Below, in pieces: positions 1 to 8,543 of a DNA stretch of 19,522 nucleotides. A program made the translations under genes and the position numbers. Below the pieces are notes generated by a model. It ran no database searches and had not been told where the DNA came from. It saw nothing but the letters and a program-made list of their open reading frames with translations. Where the stretch lies: contig CBCXVS010000129.1 of assembly GCA_965178525.1 (NCBI GenBank), forward strand, positions 1-19,522. Reading direction: 5' to 3'. This DNA comes from CBCXVS01 sp965178525. GTDB taxonomy: Bacteria; Tectomicrobia; Entotheonellia; Entotheonellales; Entotheonellaceae. Every line of letters begins with the position of its first letter. Position 1 is the first letter of the stretch.

Positions 1-129
1 ATGGACTTTTGAATTGGGCCAACCTGTTGATCTACTTAACCCTCCGCCTATTCTGCCAGGGGAACTTCGGCCTAGATGAGTAAGCACCTCATCGGGAAGC
101 TCAAACTCCAGATGCAATCGTCTCGGCAT
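1..129 (-). CDS. Partial small protein, antitoxin-like N-terminus
   Basis: An ATG on the minus strand at 129-127 has a very good ribosome binding site (AAGGAG, five bases upstream). It opens a frame of 43 codons that runs off the left edge without a stop. The first twenty residues (MPRRLHLEFELPDEVLTHLG) resemble the N-terminal strand and turn of small antitoxins of the UPF0175 type. The following residues (RSSPGRIGGG and onward) look less like a folded protein, so a frameshift soon after residue 20 is possible. The gene lies upstream of, and in the same direction as, whatever lies left of the window. The antitoxin suggestion rests only on a short impression of the N-terminus. Confidence 0.35.
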   Translation of the reverse strand, partial: MPRRLHLEFELPDEVLTHLGRSSPGRIGGGLSRSTGWPNSKVH

Positions 130-151
130 CGTCACTCCTTCTATGAAAAAA

Positions 152-165
152 GGACTGAGGACTGA
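152..165. repeat. Two tandem copies of heptamer GGACTGA
   Basis: GGACTGA occurs twice in direct succession, followed by a further G, in the short gap between the partial gene at the left edge and the end of the MFS gene. It is only two units, so it could be chance. A second heptamer array of different sequence lies at 4001-4140, also between genes, which makes a habit of intergenic heptamer repeats in this genome plausible. Confidence 0.4.
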
Positions 166-179
166 GTAAAAGACGTTTT

Positions 180-1538
180 TCATCGTTTCCGGGCGCCGCT
201 TGTCTCAGAAGGAGAAAGCGCATGAGGCGCAGCCGGAGGCCGAGCCAGGAACATCAACACGGCCGCCAGCAGATGCGCCCCTAGCGACGCCACAATGAGC
301 CCGCTATAGTTTCCGGTCACATCATACAGAACGGCGCCTAGGGTTTGACCCAGCCCCAGTCCACCCGCCTCGAAGGGCCGCAAGGCTCCCGCAAGGCTCC
401 GGTAGGAGGCTTGACCAAAGTATTGCGCCAGCATCATATAAATCAGGACTTGAGAACTGCTCACCACCCCCCACAGGATGCCGAAGACATAGGCCGAGAC
501 GAGAGAATGGACGGTCACCAGAGAGAGCACGATCGCCACCGCGCCAAGCATCGTCACGATCATGCATCGTCGCGGCGTAGACCGATCGGCGACATACCCC
601 CAGGCCAAGTTGGCGAGGGCGCACAACCTGCTCACGCTCAGGACCGCGGTCGCCTGGGTACTGGAAAGATGCGCCTCTTCGTGGAGATAGGGCACCATAT
701 TGAAGCTGATGGCCGAGCTACTGGCGACACTCAAAAATGTGGTGGCGGCGACCAGCCAGAAGGCTCGGGTTCGCAACGCCTCACGAGTTGTCCAAGCCCG
801 TTCGGGGTTGTTGCTGATGGGCGGAGGCGCCGCACCTGCCTGCCTGGCGCTGGGGTGGGTAGGCTTGCTGCAAAGCTCGGTTTCCGCCGGCTCCGCCCCG
901 TGGCCGCCATCGGGTGGCAGGCCGATCTCTTCAGGACGGCGGCGGACAATGAGAAGCATCGGAAGCGTCAGGAGCACACTCAGCATACCGAGACAGCGGA
1001 AGGCGGTGCGCCAACTGTAGACCGAGCTGATAACCGAGATGAGTTGGATGAGAATGGCGCCACTAACCGGGCGGAACAGCCCGGTCAAGGCCAGGGCAAT
1101 ATTGCGTTTGCGCCGGAAAAAGCTGACGGCTATCGTCTGCGGCACGACACCAATCAGTATGGGTTGGCTCATGGCGCGCGTCAGGACGGCGACGAGGAAA
1201 AATGACCCCATGACGCGCGCACCCCCTAAGGCAAACAGGCCGATGCCGAGCAGCAGGGTTCCCAACGGCATCAAGCACCGGGGACCATAGCGGTCAGCCA
1301 AGCGGCCGATAAAGGGCGCCAAGAGGCCGGACCCCCACACGCCAGCAGCGGCAGCCAGGCCAATCGCGCTTCGGCTCCAGCCGGTCTCCTCGACGATAAA
1401 GCTCTGGATACCTCCCAGGACCACGCCGGCGATGCTGGTGGCCACGAAGGCGCCCAGAGCGCCGACACCCAGGACCAGCCAGCCATAAAAAAACGGCGTG
1501 CGAGGCCGCCAGCTCAAGACCGCTTCCAGCGTCGTCAT
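180..1538 (-). CDS. MFS transporter, monocarboxylate/OFA-like
   Basis: This 452-residue protein has about twelve hydrophobic segments in two halves, separated by a hydrophilic loop at about residues 200-250. The length and layout match a 12-helix Major Facilitator Superfamily permease of the inner membrane. The loop after helix 2 carries the MFS signature (GRLADRYGPR, about residue 78), and its second-half counterpart is WGYVADRSTPRR (about residue 313). The general look is that of the oxalate/formate antiporter and monocarboxylate transporter group, so the substrate is probably a small organic anion; this is inference. The start is the ATG at 1538 with AAGGA about seven bases upstream. It diverges from the alpha/beta hydrolase at 1792, with 253 bp between them that could hold both promoters. 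The stop is TGA. Confidence 0.85.
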   Translation of the reverse strand: MTTLEAVLSWRPRTPFFYGWLVLGVGALGAFVATSIAGVVLGGIQSFIVEETGWSRSAIGLAAAAGVWGSGLLAPFIGRLADRYGPRCLMPLGTLLLGIGLFALGGARVMGSFFLVAVLTRAMSQPILIGVVPQTIAVSFFRRKRNIALALTGLFRPVSGAILIQLISVISSVYSWRTAFRCLGMLSVLLTLPMLLIVRRRPEEIGLPPDGGHGAEPAETELCSKPTHPSARQAGAAPPPISNNPERAWTTREALRTRAFWLVAATTFLSVASSSAISFNMVPYLHEEAHLSSTQATAVLSVSRLCALANLAWGYVADRSTPRRCMIVTMLGAVAIVLSLVTVHSLVSAYVFGILWGVVSSSQVLIYMMLAQYFGQASYRSLAGALRPFEAGGLGLGQTLGAVLYDVTGNYSGLIVASLGAHLLAAVLMFLARPPAAPHALSPSETSGARKR

Positions 1539-1791
1539 GTGGAGTCCTTTCGATCAGATGGCTTCTCCCTAAGCTGTCGTCCCACGTTAAATGCCCGAAC
1601 CAAACTCAATTCACATTTTTCCTCTGGAAAAACGATGTCGCTAATTTTGTCCAGGGACTGACAAGTTTTCACGAAATCCTCAGCTAATCTTCATGTTTTT
1701 TGGGATCGGATCCGCTATAGTCAACACGATCATAGGCGCCATGATGTAGGTTGTGATCCTCTGTGCATAACCCAGGCTGTGAGGAGTCGCC

Positions 1792-3264
1792 ATGTTGCAA
1801 GATCCCAGTTTGCCAGGACCGATGATATCGAGGAAAGTGGTGTATGCCGCTCCAGGGCTGACCTACGCCAATACCCAACGTGTCGAGAGGTATTTTGTCT
1901 TTGAAAACCCGACCATCGGGTTTGAGACACGCACGATCGACCTGTCGGACATTGCGGATTTCGATGCGAGCATCGATTGGCCGTTCACCAACAGCCGTGC
2001 GCCCCTCAATGGCCTGTTGCACGTCCCGCTCGGAGATGGCCCGTTTCCACTGGCTATCTTTGCGCACGGGAATCATACGCCGGTTGAAGACTCCACACCC
2101 GGATATCTGTACTTGTGTGAACTGCTCGCCTCGCATGGGATTCTTGCGGCCAGCATCGATGTGAATTTTCTCAATGGCCGAAATCGGGGCGAAAATGACG
2201 GCCGCGCCATTGTCCAGCTCGAGCACATCAAACAATTTAGCCTATGGAACGAACAGGCCGGGCATGCGCTCGCCGGCAAAGTCGATCTGGCACAGATCAT
2301 GATTGCCGGCCATTCGCGGGGCGGTGAGGCCGTCGGCCACGCGAGTCTCTTCAATCGCATGCAGACCATCCAATTCGACCGTTTTGCCCCATCCATCCCA
2401 GTCGATGGCTCCGAGGGTTTGGGCCCGTATGGCTTTGCTCTCCGGGCGGCGGTGGCCATTGCCCCAACGGATCAACAATACGTCCCGGTTGGTGGCTTGA
2501 CGGGTGTGCACGATCCTTATGTGGTTCTGCATGGGAGCCGTGACGGCGATGTGTTTACCTTTAGCGGGCATTTAGCTCATGATCGGTCGCACCGGGTCGA
2601 TCTGAGCCATCCTATGCAACCGGCCACGGGGTTCAAAGCGCCCTTGTGGATTCACGGGGCGAATCACAATTTTTTCAGTTCGGAATGGGCCCAAGAATCC
2701 GCCGGCACGATCACGCGGGATCGGCAAGAACGGATTGCCAAAATTTTTGTCGGTGCTTTGGCTCAGGCCTCCTTGCTTGGCCAGACCGACTATTTGGAAA
2801 TTTTACAGAACCCCGATGTGGTTTTTCGCAACGGTTGGATCAGCCAACCCGTGACGCTGGTCTCCCAGTTTCAGGGAGCGGATCGCCTGTTCATGCAGCA
2901 TGCCGAAGAGCCGACGGCAACACTCGAACTCTCGGCGCCCGTCACCGGAAGCGTGCAATCAACCGGCGTGGCGGTGCAAAAGCAGCGTCTGTTTACCCGC
3001 GGGCCGAATGCTGGCCCACGTAGCCTGAGCGGCATTCCACTGGATTCCGGCCACCATCTTTTGCAAGATGCTCAAGGCGTCAGAATCGATTGGACGGATA
3101 CGGGTGGACAGTATCGTTTAGCGTTTGACCCCACCACGGTCAATGCGGACACCTTCACCCACCTTGCATTCCGAGCCGGTCAGTCGTTCGAGGCCAATAA
3201 TACGCCTGGCATGGATCAAGATTTTAGCTTGGTTTTTCATGACGGGACGAACCAGGTGAGGTAG
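1792..3264 (+). CDS. Large alpha/beta hydrolase, ended early by an in-frame TAG
   Basis: This 490-residue reading frame starts at an ATG preceded by GAGGAG. It shows an alpha/beta hydrolase core: an oxyanion-loop region (IFAHGNHTP, about residue 88) and a nucleophile elbow GHSRGG (about residue 171) with Ser in the centre. A likely catalytic Asp lies in GSRDGDVF (about residue 251) and a His in IHGANHNFF (about residue 287). The C-terminal third has lost the hydrolase character and looks like a beta-sandwich domain, possibly carbohydrate-binding-like. The stop at 3262-3264 is TAG, and the same frame stays open and protein-like for another 82 codons (separate entry). The product here is therefore probably a truncated form of a protein of about 573 residues. 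The catalytic core is intact, so it could still be active. The substrate is unknown; an esterase or amidase is possible. Confidence 0.8.
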   Translation: MLQDPSLPGPMISRKVVYAAPGLTYANTQRVERYFVFENPTIGFETRTIDLSDIADFDASIDWPFTNSRAPLNGLLHVPLGDGPFPLAIFAHGNHTPVEDSTPGYLYLCELLASHGILAASIDVNFLNGRNRGENDGRAIVQLEHIKQFSLWNEQAGHALAGKVDLAQIMIAGHSRGGEAVGHASLFNRMQTIQFDRFAPSIPVDGSEGLGPYGFALRAAVAIAPTDQQYVPVGGLTGVHDPYVVLHGSRDGDVFTFSGHLAHDRSHRVDLSHPMQPATGFKAPLWIHGANHNFFSSEWAQESAGTITRDRQERIAKIFVGALAQASLLGQTDYLEILQNPDVVFRNGWISQPVTLVSQFQGADRLFMQHAEEPTATLELSAPVTGSVQSTGVAVQKQRLFTRGPNAGPRSLSGIPLDSGHHLLQDAQGVRIDWTDTGGQYRLAFDPTTVNADTFTHLAFRAGQSFEANNTPGMDQDFSLVFHDGTNQVR

Positions 3265-3513
3265 CCGCTCTCAGCGTTCGCCTCACTGCCTTACCCGGAT
3301 ACGTTCCCGCAGTTCCGTCCGCAACTCCAGGGACCCCGCACGGATCCGGTCACTGTTTTGCAAACCGTTTTGATTCCCATCCAAACCCTGCGCGATCAAG
3401 GCCTTGACCCGGCGCAACTGCAACGTCTCGAGTTCCACTTTGACCTCACACCGTCCGGCACGATCTATCTCGATGACATCCAAGTGACTCGGCTCACGTT
3501 GCCCAGTGTATAG
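3265..3513 (+). pseudogene. Downstream remainder of the alpha/beta hydrolase after amber codon
   Basis: Codon-by-codon reading in the frame of the upstream hydrolase gives 82 sense codons and then TAG at 3511-3513. The translation begins PLSAFASLPYPDTFPQF and ends in a strand-like stretch (LEFHFDLTP, then TIYLDDIQVTR). That is typical of the last strands of a jelly-roll domain, where a 'LDDI' turn is common. It continues smoothly from the last residues before the stop (FSLVFHDGTNQVR). No ribosome binding site or start codon sits sensibly at its beginning, so it is not an independent gene. I read it as the severed C-terminus of the same protein; a readthrough product is the alternative. Confidence 0.7.
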
Positions 3514-3526
3514 GGAGTTCTGCTAT

Positions 3527-4000
3527 ATGAACCTGCAAACACGTGTCAAAGTGACCTCAGCCACGGTCACGGCGGTGCAGCCAGAGCGGGCCGATGTGCG
3601 GCGTTTGGACTATCTGCGCACCACGTCGAACGCCGCGGTGGAAAGCTATTATCATATTGTGAAGCTATACTTGCAAGACCCGTTGCCCGAGGCCGCCGAC
3701 GCCATGCAGCTTTTCGTCGGCGAAGAGGACATTCCGAAGTATAACGGCTTCATCGGTGGCCTGTACTTTAAAGTATATGACCCCGGATTCTTTGAACGGC
3801 ATACAGGCGACACCATATACGTGTCCTTGGACGGTGCCACCCGGGTCGACACCGGCGCCGTTCTCCCCCAGCGCCCTGCGGGCCGAGCGGGTCGTGCCGC
3901 CCCGACACTCCCTAGTGCCCGCGCCGCGGCGCCCGCGAGCCGTTTTGACGAACAAGCCGAATCGACGCTGCCGACGAAATCCGATGTGCTACGACAATAA
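3527..4000 (+). CDS. Hypothetical protein, unknown family
   Basis: This is a 157-residue protein from the ATG at 3527, which is preceded by AGGGAG nine bases upstream. An in-frame GTG at 3506 would overlap the end of the hydrolase frame and is less likely. The first 110 residues look like a compact fold rich in aromatic and beta-prone residues (ESYYHIVKLYLQDP, YNGFIGGLYFKVYDP, GDTIYVSLDG). The last 45 are a low-complexity Ala/Pro/Arg-rich tail. I do not recognise the family. It lies 14 bp after the end of the full hydrolase frame and was probably co-transcribed with it. The palindromic heptamer repeat begins directly after its TAA stop. Confidence 0.6.
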   Translation: MNLQTRVKVTSATVTAVQPERADVRRLDYLRTTSNAAVESYYHIVKLYLQDPLPEAADAMQLFVGEEDIPKYNGFIGGLYFKVYDPGFFERHTGDTIYVSLDGATRVDTGAVLPQRPAGRAGRAAPTLPSARAAAPASRFDEQAESTLPTKSDVLRQ

Positions 4001-4140
4001 ATGCGGAATGCGGAATGCGGAATGTAGAACAACGGCCATCGTGCTAAAACTACCAAATGTCGGCAAAATAGCCGACAGGGTGATTTTGCGCTATTGCGAA
4101 AACGTTTTTCATTCCGCATTCCGCATTCCGCATTCCGCAT
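4001..4140. repeat. Inverted pair of heptamer tandem arrays
   Basis: The left arm (4001-4024) is about 3.4 tandem copies of ATGCGGA. The right arm (4110-4140) is about 4.4 copies of the reverse complement (CATTCCG). The two arms can pair over 24 bp and enclose about 85 bp, which itself contains a smaller perfect hairpin. The element sits exactly between two convergent genes: it begins at the first base after the TAA at 4000 and ends six bases before the minus-strand stop at 4146. The folded RNA could protect or terminate both transcripts. It may be a genome-wide dispersed repeat, which cannot be tested from one copy. Confidence 0.85.
4058..4077. terminator. Hairpin inside the heptamer palindrome
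   Basis: TGTCGGC, a six-base AAAATA loop and GCCGACA form a perfect 7-bp stem midway between the two heptamer arms, in the gap between convergent genes. There is no clear T run after it, so it is a weak candidate for intrinsic termination by itself. It may act together with the surrounding long-range stem. Confidence 0.35.
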
Positions 4141-4145
4141 TTGTC

Positions 4146-5297
4146 TCACGCGGCGGTGCCGACCCACTCGAGGATTTCAAATCCGCCGAGTCGATCCACC
4201 AAGTAATACAATCCATCCGGCGTGGCAAACACATCGTTGCTTTGCGCCACCTCATAGCCTTGGCCTGGTTCCGGAATGTAATAGCCCAGCTCTTCGGGTT
4301 GCCAGGGGTTGGAAATATCGATCATCCGCAGCCCGCCACCAAACCACGTGACCGCGAGGCGGTTATCATAGACCTGCTCTTGGGATTGATGGCAGCCGTA
4401 CCAACACTCGGGATCAAATGGCTGATCGTCCTGGCGGGCGCGGTACGTCGCAATCGGGATGGGGTTCGTTTCCTCGGTGATATCGACAATCCACAAGAAG
4501 GCATTGGGGGTGGGCGCCAAGCGGTCCCCGACTTCTTCGTCGCTGACCACCAGAATGCGGCGGCCGCTGATCTCCCATGGAATTGGCAAGGTGGTATGAG
4601 ACGGACACGGATACGGCGGGCTCCAGTCCACATGGACAATCGGTTTGGGCTGGGAGAGATCGCTGATATCGAAAATATACCAGCCATGGTGCCACCACGT
4701 ACAATAGAGGCGATCGCCCAACCGCATGGGGTGATGGCAGCGCACGCGACGTCCGTCCGGCAGGGGCGGCTCTCCGCCCGCTTCCCACTGCCCGGGGACC
4801 CACCAGTGCGACACGACCTCGGGTTTGTCGGGCGTTTTCAGATCGAGAATTTCCATAATGTTGCCGACGTAGCCCGCAGGGGTCGGAGAGCCATAACAAT
4901 AGCGGCCATCGAAAGTAAAGCGGTGATAGCCCCACTCGCCCGCTTCCACAAAGGCCATCTCCCTTGGCTGTGCACGGTTGGAGATATCGAAGACTTTGAG
5001 GCCGCCACGCGGGGCGTCATCGCCGCGGTAGCCGCGGTATTTCTCATGGTTGACCAACATGACATCGCCATGGACGCGGACTTTGTGCGAGTGCAAATTG
5101 GATGCAATGTGCAGCTGCGAGACGACGCGGGGATGTTTCGGGTCCGAGATATCGACAATCGTGGTGCCTTCAGGTGGCTTCATATGCCCGATGTAGGCAT
5201 AGTTTCCCTGCACCACCACTTGTCCGGCGCCAGGCAGTTCCAGGCGCGCCACCTGCCGAAAGCCTTTTGTTTGTCCCCAAGGTCCAGCCTGTCCCAT
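4146..5297 (-). CDS. LVIVD-repeat beta-propeller protein
   Basis: This 383-residue protein is built of repeats with the core 'xxIVDISDPxxPxxV' that defines the LVIVD family. Seven or so units are visible: TTIVDISDPKHPRVV (about residue 64), LKVFDISNRAQP, MEILDLKTPDKPEVV, WYIFDISDLSQPKPIV, FLWIVDITEETNPIPIA, LRMIDISNPWQPEEL and a last half-unit GFEILEWV. The family forms beta-propellers, mostly of unknown function. No signal peptide is evident, so it is probably cytoplasmic. The ATG at 5297 follows a perfect GAGGAGG. It lies 119 bp downstream of the LLM oxidoreductase on the same strand, suggesting an operon. A redox or scaffold partnership is inference. Confidence 0.85.
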   Translation of the reverse strand: MGQAGPWGQTKGFRQVARLELPGAGQVVVQGNYAYIGHMKPPEGTTIVDISDPKHPRVVSQLHIASNLHSHKVRVHGDVMLVNHEKYRGYRGDDAPRGGLKVFDISNRAQPREMAFVEAGEWGYHRFTFDGRYCYGSPTPAGYVGNIMEILDLKTPDKPEVVSHWWVPGQWEAGGEPPLPDGRRVRCHHPMRLGDRLYCTWWHHGWYIFDISDLSQPKPIVHVDWSPPYPCPSHTTLPIPWEISGRRILVVSDEEVGDRLAPTPNAFLWIVDITEETNPIPIATYRARQDDQPFDPECWYGCHQSQEQVYDNRLAVTWFGGGLRMIDISNPWQPEELGYYIPEPGQGYEVAQSNDVFATPDGLYYLVDRLGGFEILEWVGTAA

Positions 5298-5416
5298 AAC
5301 GCCTCCTCGTGCAGCATAGGTTTTGCCTCAGATGTGAGACCGGTATCATAGCACAGATCCCTCTTGCAGCGAACGACGCCGACGCGTGGGATCAGGCTCG
5401 CCTGCTGAGCCCATCC

Positions 5417-6337
5417 CTACGACAGCCCCGCCACCTCGGCCAATGCCTCCACTTGCTCAGCGTAACGGGTGACGGGATTGAGTAACAGGTGGTTGGCGCC
5501 CAGCGCCACGATCCCTTCCAGCTGTTCCCGTACCTGCTCGGGCGTGCCGTAGACGCCGTTTGTAGACGTCAGCTCAGGATTGCGATACACCACGCTAAAC
5601 CAGCGATGTACCTCGGCTTGGGCCACCTCCGGACGCTCGTGTACGGACATGAACACCCGCTTGGGCATGGGAAAAGCAGACGGGTCGCGCCCGTTCGTCT
5701 CCAGCGCCGCGCGTACCAGGGGAACGTGCTCCGAGAAGGCCGCGGTACTTGAGCCGCCAGCGCCCATCCAGCCGTCGGCGATGGCCGCGGCGCGTTTGAG
5801 CGCGTCGGGATGGCCGCCGCCCAACCATATCGGTGGGTGCGGCTTTTGCACCGGCTTGGGTCCCATAACCCCGTTCTCCAAGGCAAAAATCTGGCCCTGA
5901 TAGGTGACCGTCGGCTCCGTCCACAGCGCTTTCATCAATTCCACGGCTTCCCGGAAACGCCGCACACGGCGGTCGCGGGGAATGTGGAATTCCTGGTAAT
6001 GGTGATCTCGGCCCAACCCAACACCCACCACTGCCCGTCCACCGCTCAGGTAGTCCAAGGTCGCCACCCGGTGTGCGACATGGATCGGGCTGTGCACCGG
6101 TAACACCAGCACGGACACCCCGACCCGAATCGTCGTGGTGAGCGCCGCGGCATACGTCAGGAGGGTGAGCGCGTCCAGACAGGAGGCGTGGTCCAAGGTG
6201 TTCTCAGTGACCCATAGATCGCGGAAGCCCAAGGCTTCAGCGCGTTGCGCCACGTGCTGGATCACGGGCACCTCGATGGGATCGGGAGAGCGGTGGGGCA
6301 GACTGATACCAAGCGGAATGCGGTCTTTCAGGGCCAT
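5417..6337 (-). CDS. LLM-class flavin-dependent oxidoreductase
   Basis: At 306 residues the length is normal for a luciferase-like monooxygenase TIM barrel using F420 or FMN. Family landmarks are present: FRDLWVTENTLDH near residue 38, VGVSVLVLPVHSPIHVAHRVATLD around 72-95, GRAVVGVGLGRDH around 100-112, and the signature PIWLGGGHPDALKRAA around 170-185 that lies beside the cofactor. The start is the ATG at 6337 behind GGAGGTGA. The stop is TAG, and the family normally ends at this point (EALAEVAGLS), so here TAG is a true terminator. It is followed on the same strand by the LVIVD gene and diverges from a second LLM gene 266 bp away. The substrate cannot be told. Confidence 0.88.
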   Translation of the reverse strand: MALKDRIPLGISLPHRSPDPIEVPVIQHVAQRAEALGFRDLWVTENTLDHASCLDALTLLTYAAALTTTIRVGVSVLVLPVHSPIHVAHRVATLDYLSGGRAVVGVGLGRDHHYQEFHIPRDRRVRRFREAVELMKALWTEPTVTYQGQIFALENGVMGPKPVQKPHPPIWLGGGHPDALKRAAAIADGWMGAGGSSTAAFSEHVPLVRAALETNGRDPSAFPMPKRVFMSVHERPEVAQAEVHRWFSVVYRNPELTSTNGVYGTPEQVREQLEGIVALGANHLLLNPVTRYAEQVEALAEVAGLS

Positions 6338-6603
6338 GAGGTCACCTCCGGCGCCAGGGATTGAACACGAGGCGATGCCGCTTGCGGTCGCCGGGCCGGG
6401 CCGGGCATGTGCAGCCGGAGACGCGGTGGGCGGACGCCAAGACCAGGCGCCACATCTTATCCTGAGTTCAGCCGACGAATCAACGGACTTGTACGAATCG
6501 GTACTTGCTCTGCTGCAGAGCCGCGACTATGATACGCTCTATCCGTAGATGTGCCCATGAGATCGGATCGAGCAGGATGCACAGGCATCAGTGGAGGTGA
6601 GGC

Positions 6604-7646
6604 GTGCGCTTTGGGTCGTTTGTGTTCTCTATCAGCAGGGATCCCAAGGGGGACCATCAGGTTATCAATAACACGCTGCGAGAAGTGGAGCTGGCCGAGG
6701 CCATTGGGCTGGACGCGGTATGGCTGACAGAGCACCATTTCGATGGCGCTGTGGCCTATGCCGATCCGCTCGTCTTTGGCGCCGCGGTGGCGATGAAAAC
6801 GCAGCGGGTCCGCATCGGCTTTGCGGTGGTGGAACTCGCCCTGCATCACCCGGTGCGGCTGGCGGTGCAGACCGCCTTGCTCGACCACCTGAGCCAGGGT
6901 CGCTTGATTGTCGGCACCGGACGGGGCTCCGCCTACAATGCCTACGAATACATCGGCTTCGGGACGACCCTGGAGGCAGGTCACGAGATGTTGCCCGAGG
7001 CCGAGGCGTTGTTGGTCAAAGCCTGGACCTCTGAAAATGTCCGCCATGACGGACGCTTCTGGCAGGTTGCCTTTCCGGAGCTGCGGCCTCGTCCCTATCA
7101 ACAGCCGCACCCGCCCTTGGTGCGGGCCTGTATCGGCGAAGCCTCTCTGGTCGAGATGGCGAAGCTCGGGCGGCCGGTCCTCATTGGCATCCAGACGCTG
7201 GAGACCCTGCGGCATCGCCTGCAGCTTTACCGGGACACCATGCTCGCAACCGGGTTTAGCGAAGCGGAGGTTGAACAGGCACTCGATCAGACCTGGGCAC
7301 AGCGGGGGCTCTACGTCTCCGAAAACGATACCGAAGCGATGGAGACCGCCAGCCTGGCCTTGCAGCGCTACCGGGACCATCTGCTCGCCGCACGGCAAAA
7401 ATACAATCCCGGCGGCGTGCTGCCACGGCCGCCCGGGCAGGCGCCACTCCCGGCGAAGTCGTGGAGCATGCCTTCCTGGCCGGCTCCCCGCAGCGGGTCG
7501 CGTCGCAGATTGAGGAGCTGCGCGATGCCAGGGTGCGCAATCTCCTGCTCAACGTCAATGTGGGCCAGATACCCCATGACTAGGTCGAGCGATCGATGCG
7601 GCTCTTGGGTGACAAGGTGCTGCCTAGGGTGCCGGCTGATGCATAG
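6604..7646 (+). pseudogene. LLM-class oxidoreductase, broken by frameshift and amber
   Basis: The GTG at 6604, behind GGAGG, opens a luciferase-like flavin monooxygenase: LDAVWLTEHHFDG near residue 39, RIGFAVVELALHHPVRLA near 75, then GRLIVGTGRGSAYNAYEY. The family match is good to about residue 275. From about 7415-7445 the continuing frame (which runs to 7731) turns into Arg/Ser/Cys-rich nonsense. The proper C-terminus appears in another frame: PGEVVEHAFLAGSPQRVASQ, then LLLNVNVGQIPHD, an in-frame TAG at 7581-7583, and VERSMRLLGDKVLPRV up to a final TAG at 7644-7646. In relatives the residue at the amber is typically Gln, so CAG to TAG fits. Two lesions argue for a dead gene or for sequence errors. 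Intact length would be about 347 residues. Confidence 0.8.
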
Positions 7647-7734
7647 GATTGGCGGTGATCTCTACCAGAATATGCCAGAACGCAAACGTGCGAGCGCCGT
7701 CTCTGTGCCAATGTCATATGGTCCCGCTTAGCGA

Positions 7735-8181
7735 TTAGGTTGGTTCTTTCTCATTCGCACGCTCACGCTGAATAACTTCAAGAACCATATCTGCTATCTC
7801 GTCGACCGAATGACGATCCGCACTGATTGCGACTCGATCGGCAAGTAGAGGGGCATAGCTCCCGATTTCGCTTGCATCAATTCCCTGAAAAACAGGAAGA
7901 ATGTGGTTTTTACCGACCCGGCTAAGAGCAACACCTGTTTCAAATTGTGTCCACGGGCCCTGAAAGAAAGAGGGGGAAAGAACAAGCAAGAAATAGTTGG
8001 AGTGTTCAAGGCCATCTTCGAGAGACCTCAGAACGCTGTCTCCCAGATGCAACGCTCCTTGATCGAACCACACGGCAAGGCCCCGATCGGCTAACTTACG
8101 AACTAGCATTCCTACAAATTCTTTGTCCAGCGATGTATACGAGACAAAAACGTCGTATTTCACATCTTGCTCAACCGTCAT
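7735..8181 (-). CDS. TIR-domain protein
   Basis: This 148-residue protein consists almost entirely of a TIR domain. YDVFVSYTSLDKEF (residues 9-22) is box 1. WFDQGALHLGDSVLRSLEDG (38-57) covers the alphaB/BB-loop region. The box with the catalytic Glu of TIR NADases is W77-x3-E81. I chose the ATG at 8181, which puts the domain at the very start. An upstream in-frame start at 8298 would overlap the toxin gene and add 39 residues of no recognised kind. There is no second domain, so it is either a stand-alone NAD-consuming or signalling TIR, or one half of a multi-gene system. It lies directly downstream of the toxin-antitoxin pair on the same strand. The stop is TAA. Confidence 0.8.
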   Translation of the reverse strand: MTVEQDVKYDVFVSYTSLDKEFVGMLVRKLADRGLAVWFDQGALHLGDSVLRSLEDGLEHSNYFLLVLSPSFFQGPWTQFETGVALSRVGKNHILPVFQGIDASEIGSYAPLLADRVAISADRHSVDEIADMVLEVIQRERANEKEPT

Positions 8182-8243
8182 CCTGTTGACCCCCAATGCT
8201 TTTGACCTTAGAGCGCCAGCTTGTGTAGGGAGAGCCCCATGCC

Positions 8244-8543
8244 TTACGGGAGTCTCTGACGCCATTTGTTCGGATCGCGCGAGGTGTGGAAGATACAATA
8301 CACCGTTACCACATTGTTGGCATACTCATAAAATACCGCATAGGGGAATCGCCGCACGAACGCCCGGCGGTAGGTTTCGTGAACGGCTCCATAGATCTCC
8401 GGTGTCCGGCAGATAGCGTGTATGCATGCCTCGACACAACTCAGGAACTCTTCACCTAAGCCGACGCGTCGTGCTTCATACCAGGCGTAGGCTTCGGTGA
8501 TATCCTGCTCGGCCTCCGGCGCAATGATCAACTCAGCGGCCAT
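8244..8543 (-). CDS. RelE/ParE-family toxin
   Basis: This 99-residue protein has the RelE/ParE layout: an N-terminal strand (AELIIAPEAEQDI), a helix with AYAWYEARRVGLGEEFL, a central RTPEIYG, then RAFVRRFPYAVFYEY near residue 63 and VVTVYCIFHTSRDPNKW near 82. The 'RRFPYxVFYE' and 'IFHTSRDPxxW' strings are typical of this toxin family. It acts in the cytoplasm as an mRNA interferase or gyrase inhibitor; which of these cannot be told. It overlaps the 3' end of the antitoxin gene by 11 bp, the normal antitoxin-first arrangement. The gene looks intact. Confidence 0.88.
   Translation of the reverse strand: MAAELIIAPEAEQDITEAYAWYEARRVGLGEEFLSCVEACIHAICRTPEIYGAVHETYRRAFVRRFPYAVFYEYANNVVTVYCIFHTSRDPNKWRQRLP

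Noticed and set aside
345..1205. 286-residue open frame on the plus strand opposite the MFS gene
   Set aside because: His/Arg/Asp-rich translation without family character; it is a shadow of the GC-rich transporter gene.
4001..4140. CRISPR array
   Set aside because: The repeats are contiguous 7-base units without spacers and in inverted arms, so not CRISPR.
3756..5351. 531-codon open frame on the plus strand
   Set aside because: It runs through the heptamer palindrome and opposite the clear LVIVD gene; the translation includes the repeat itself and shows no domain.
6457..7398. 313-codon frame opposite the second LLM gene
   Set aside because: Shadow of the LLM coding strand; no start context and no domain.
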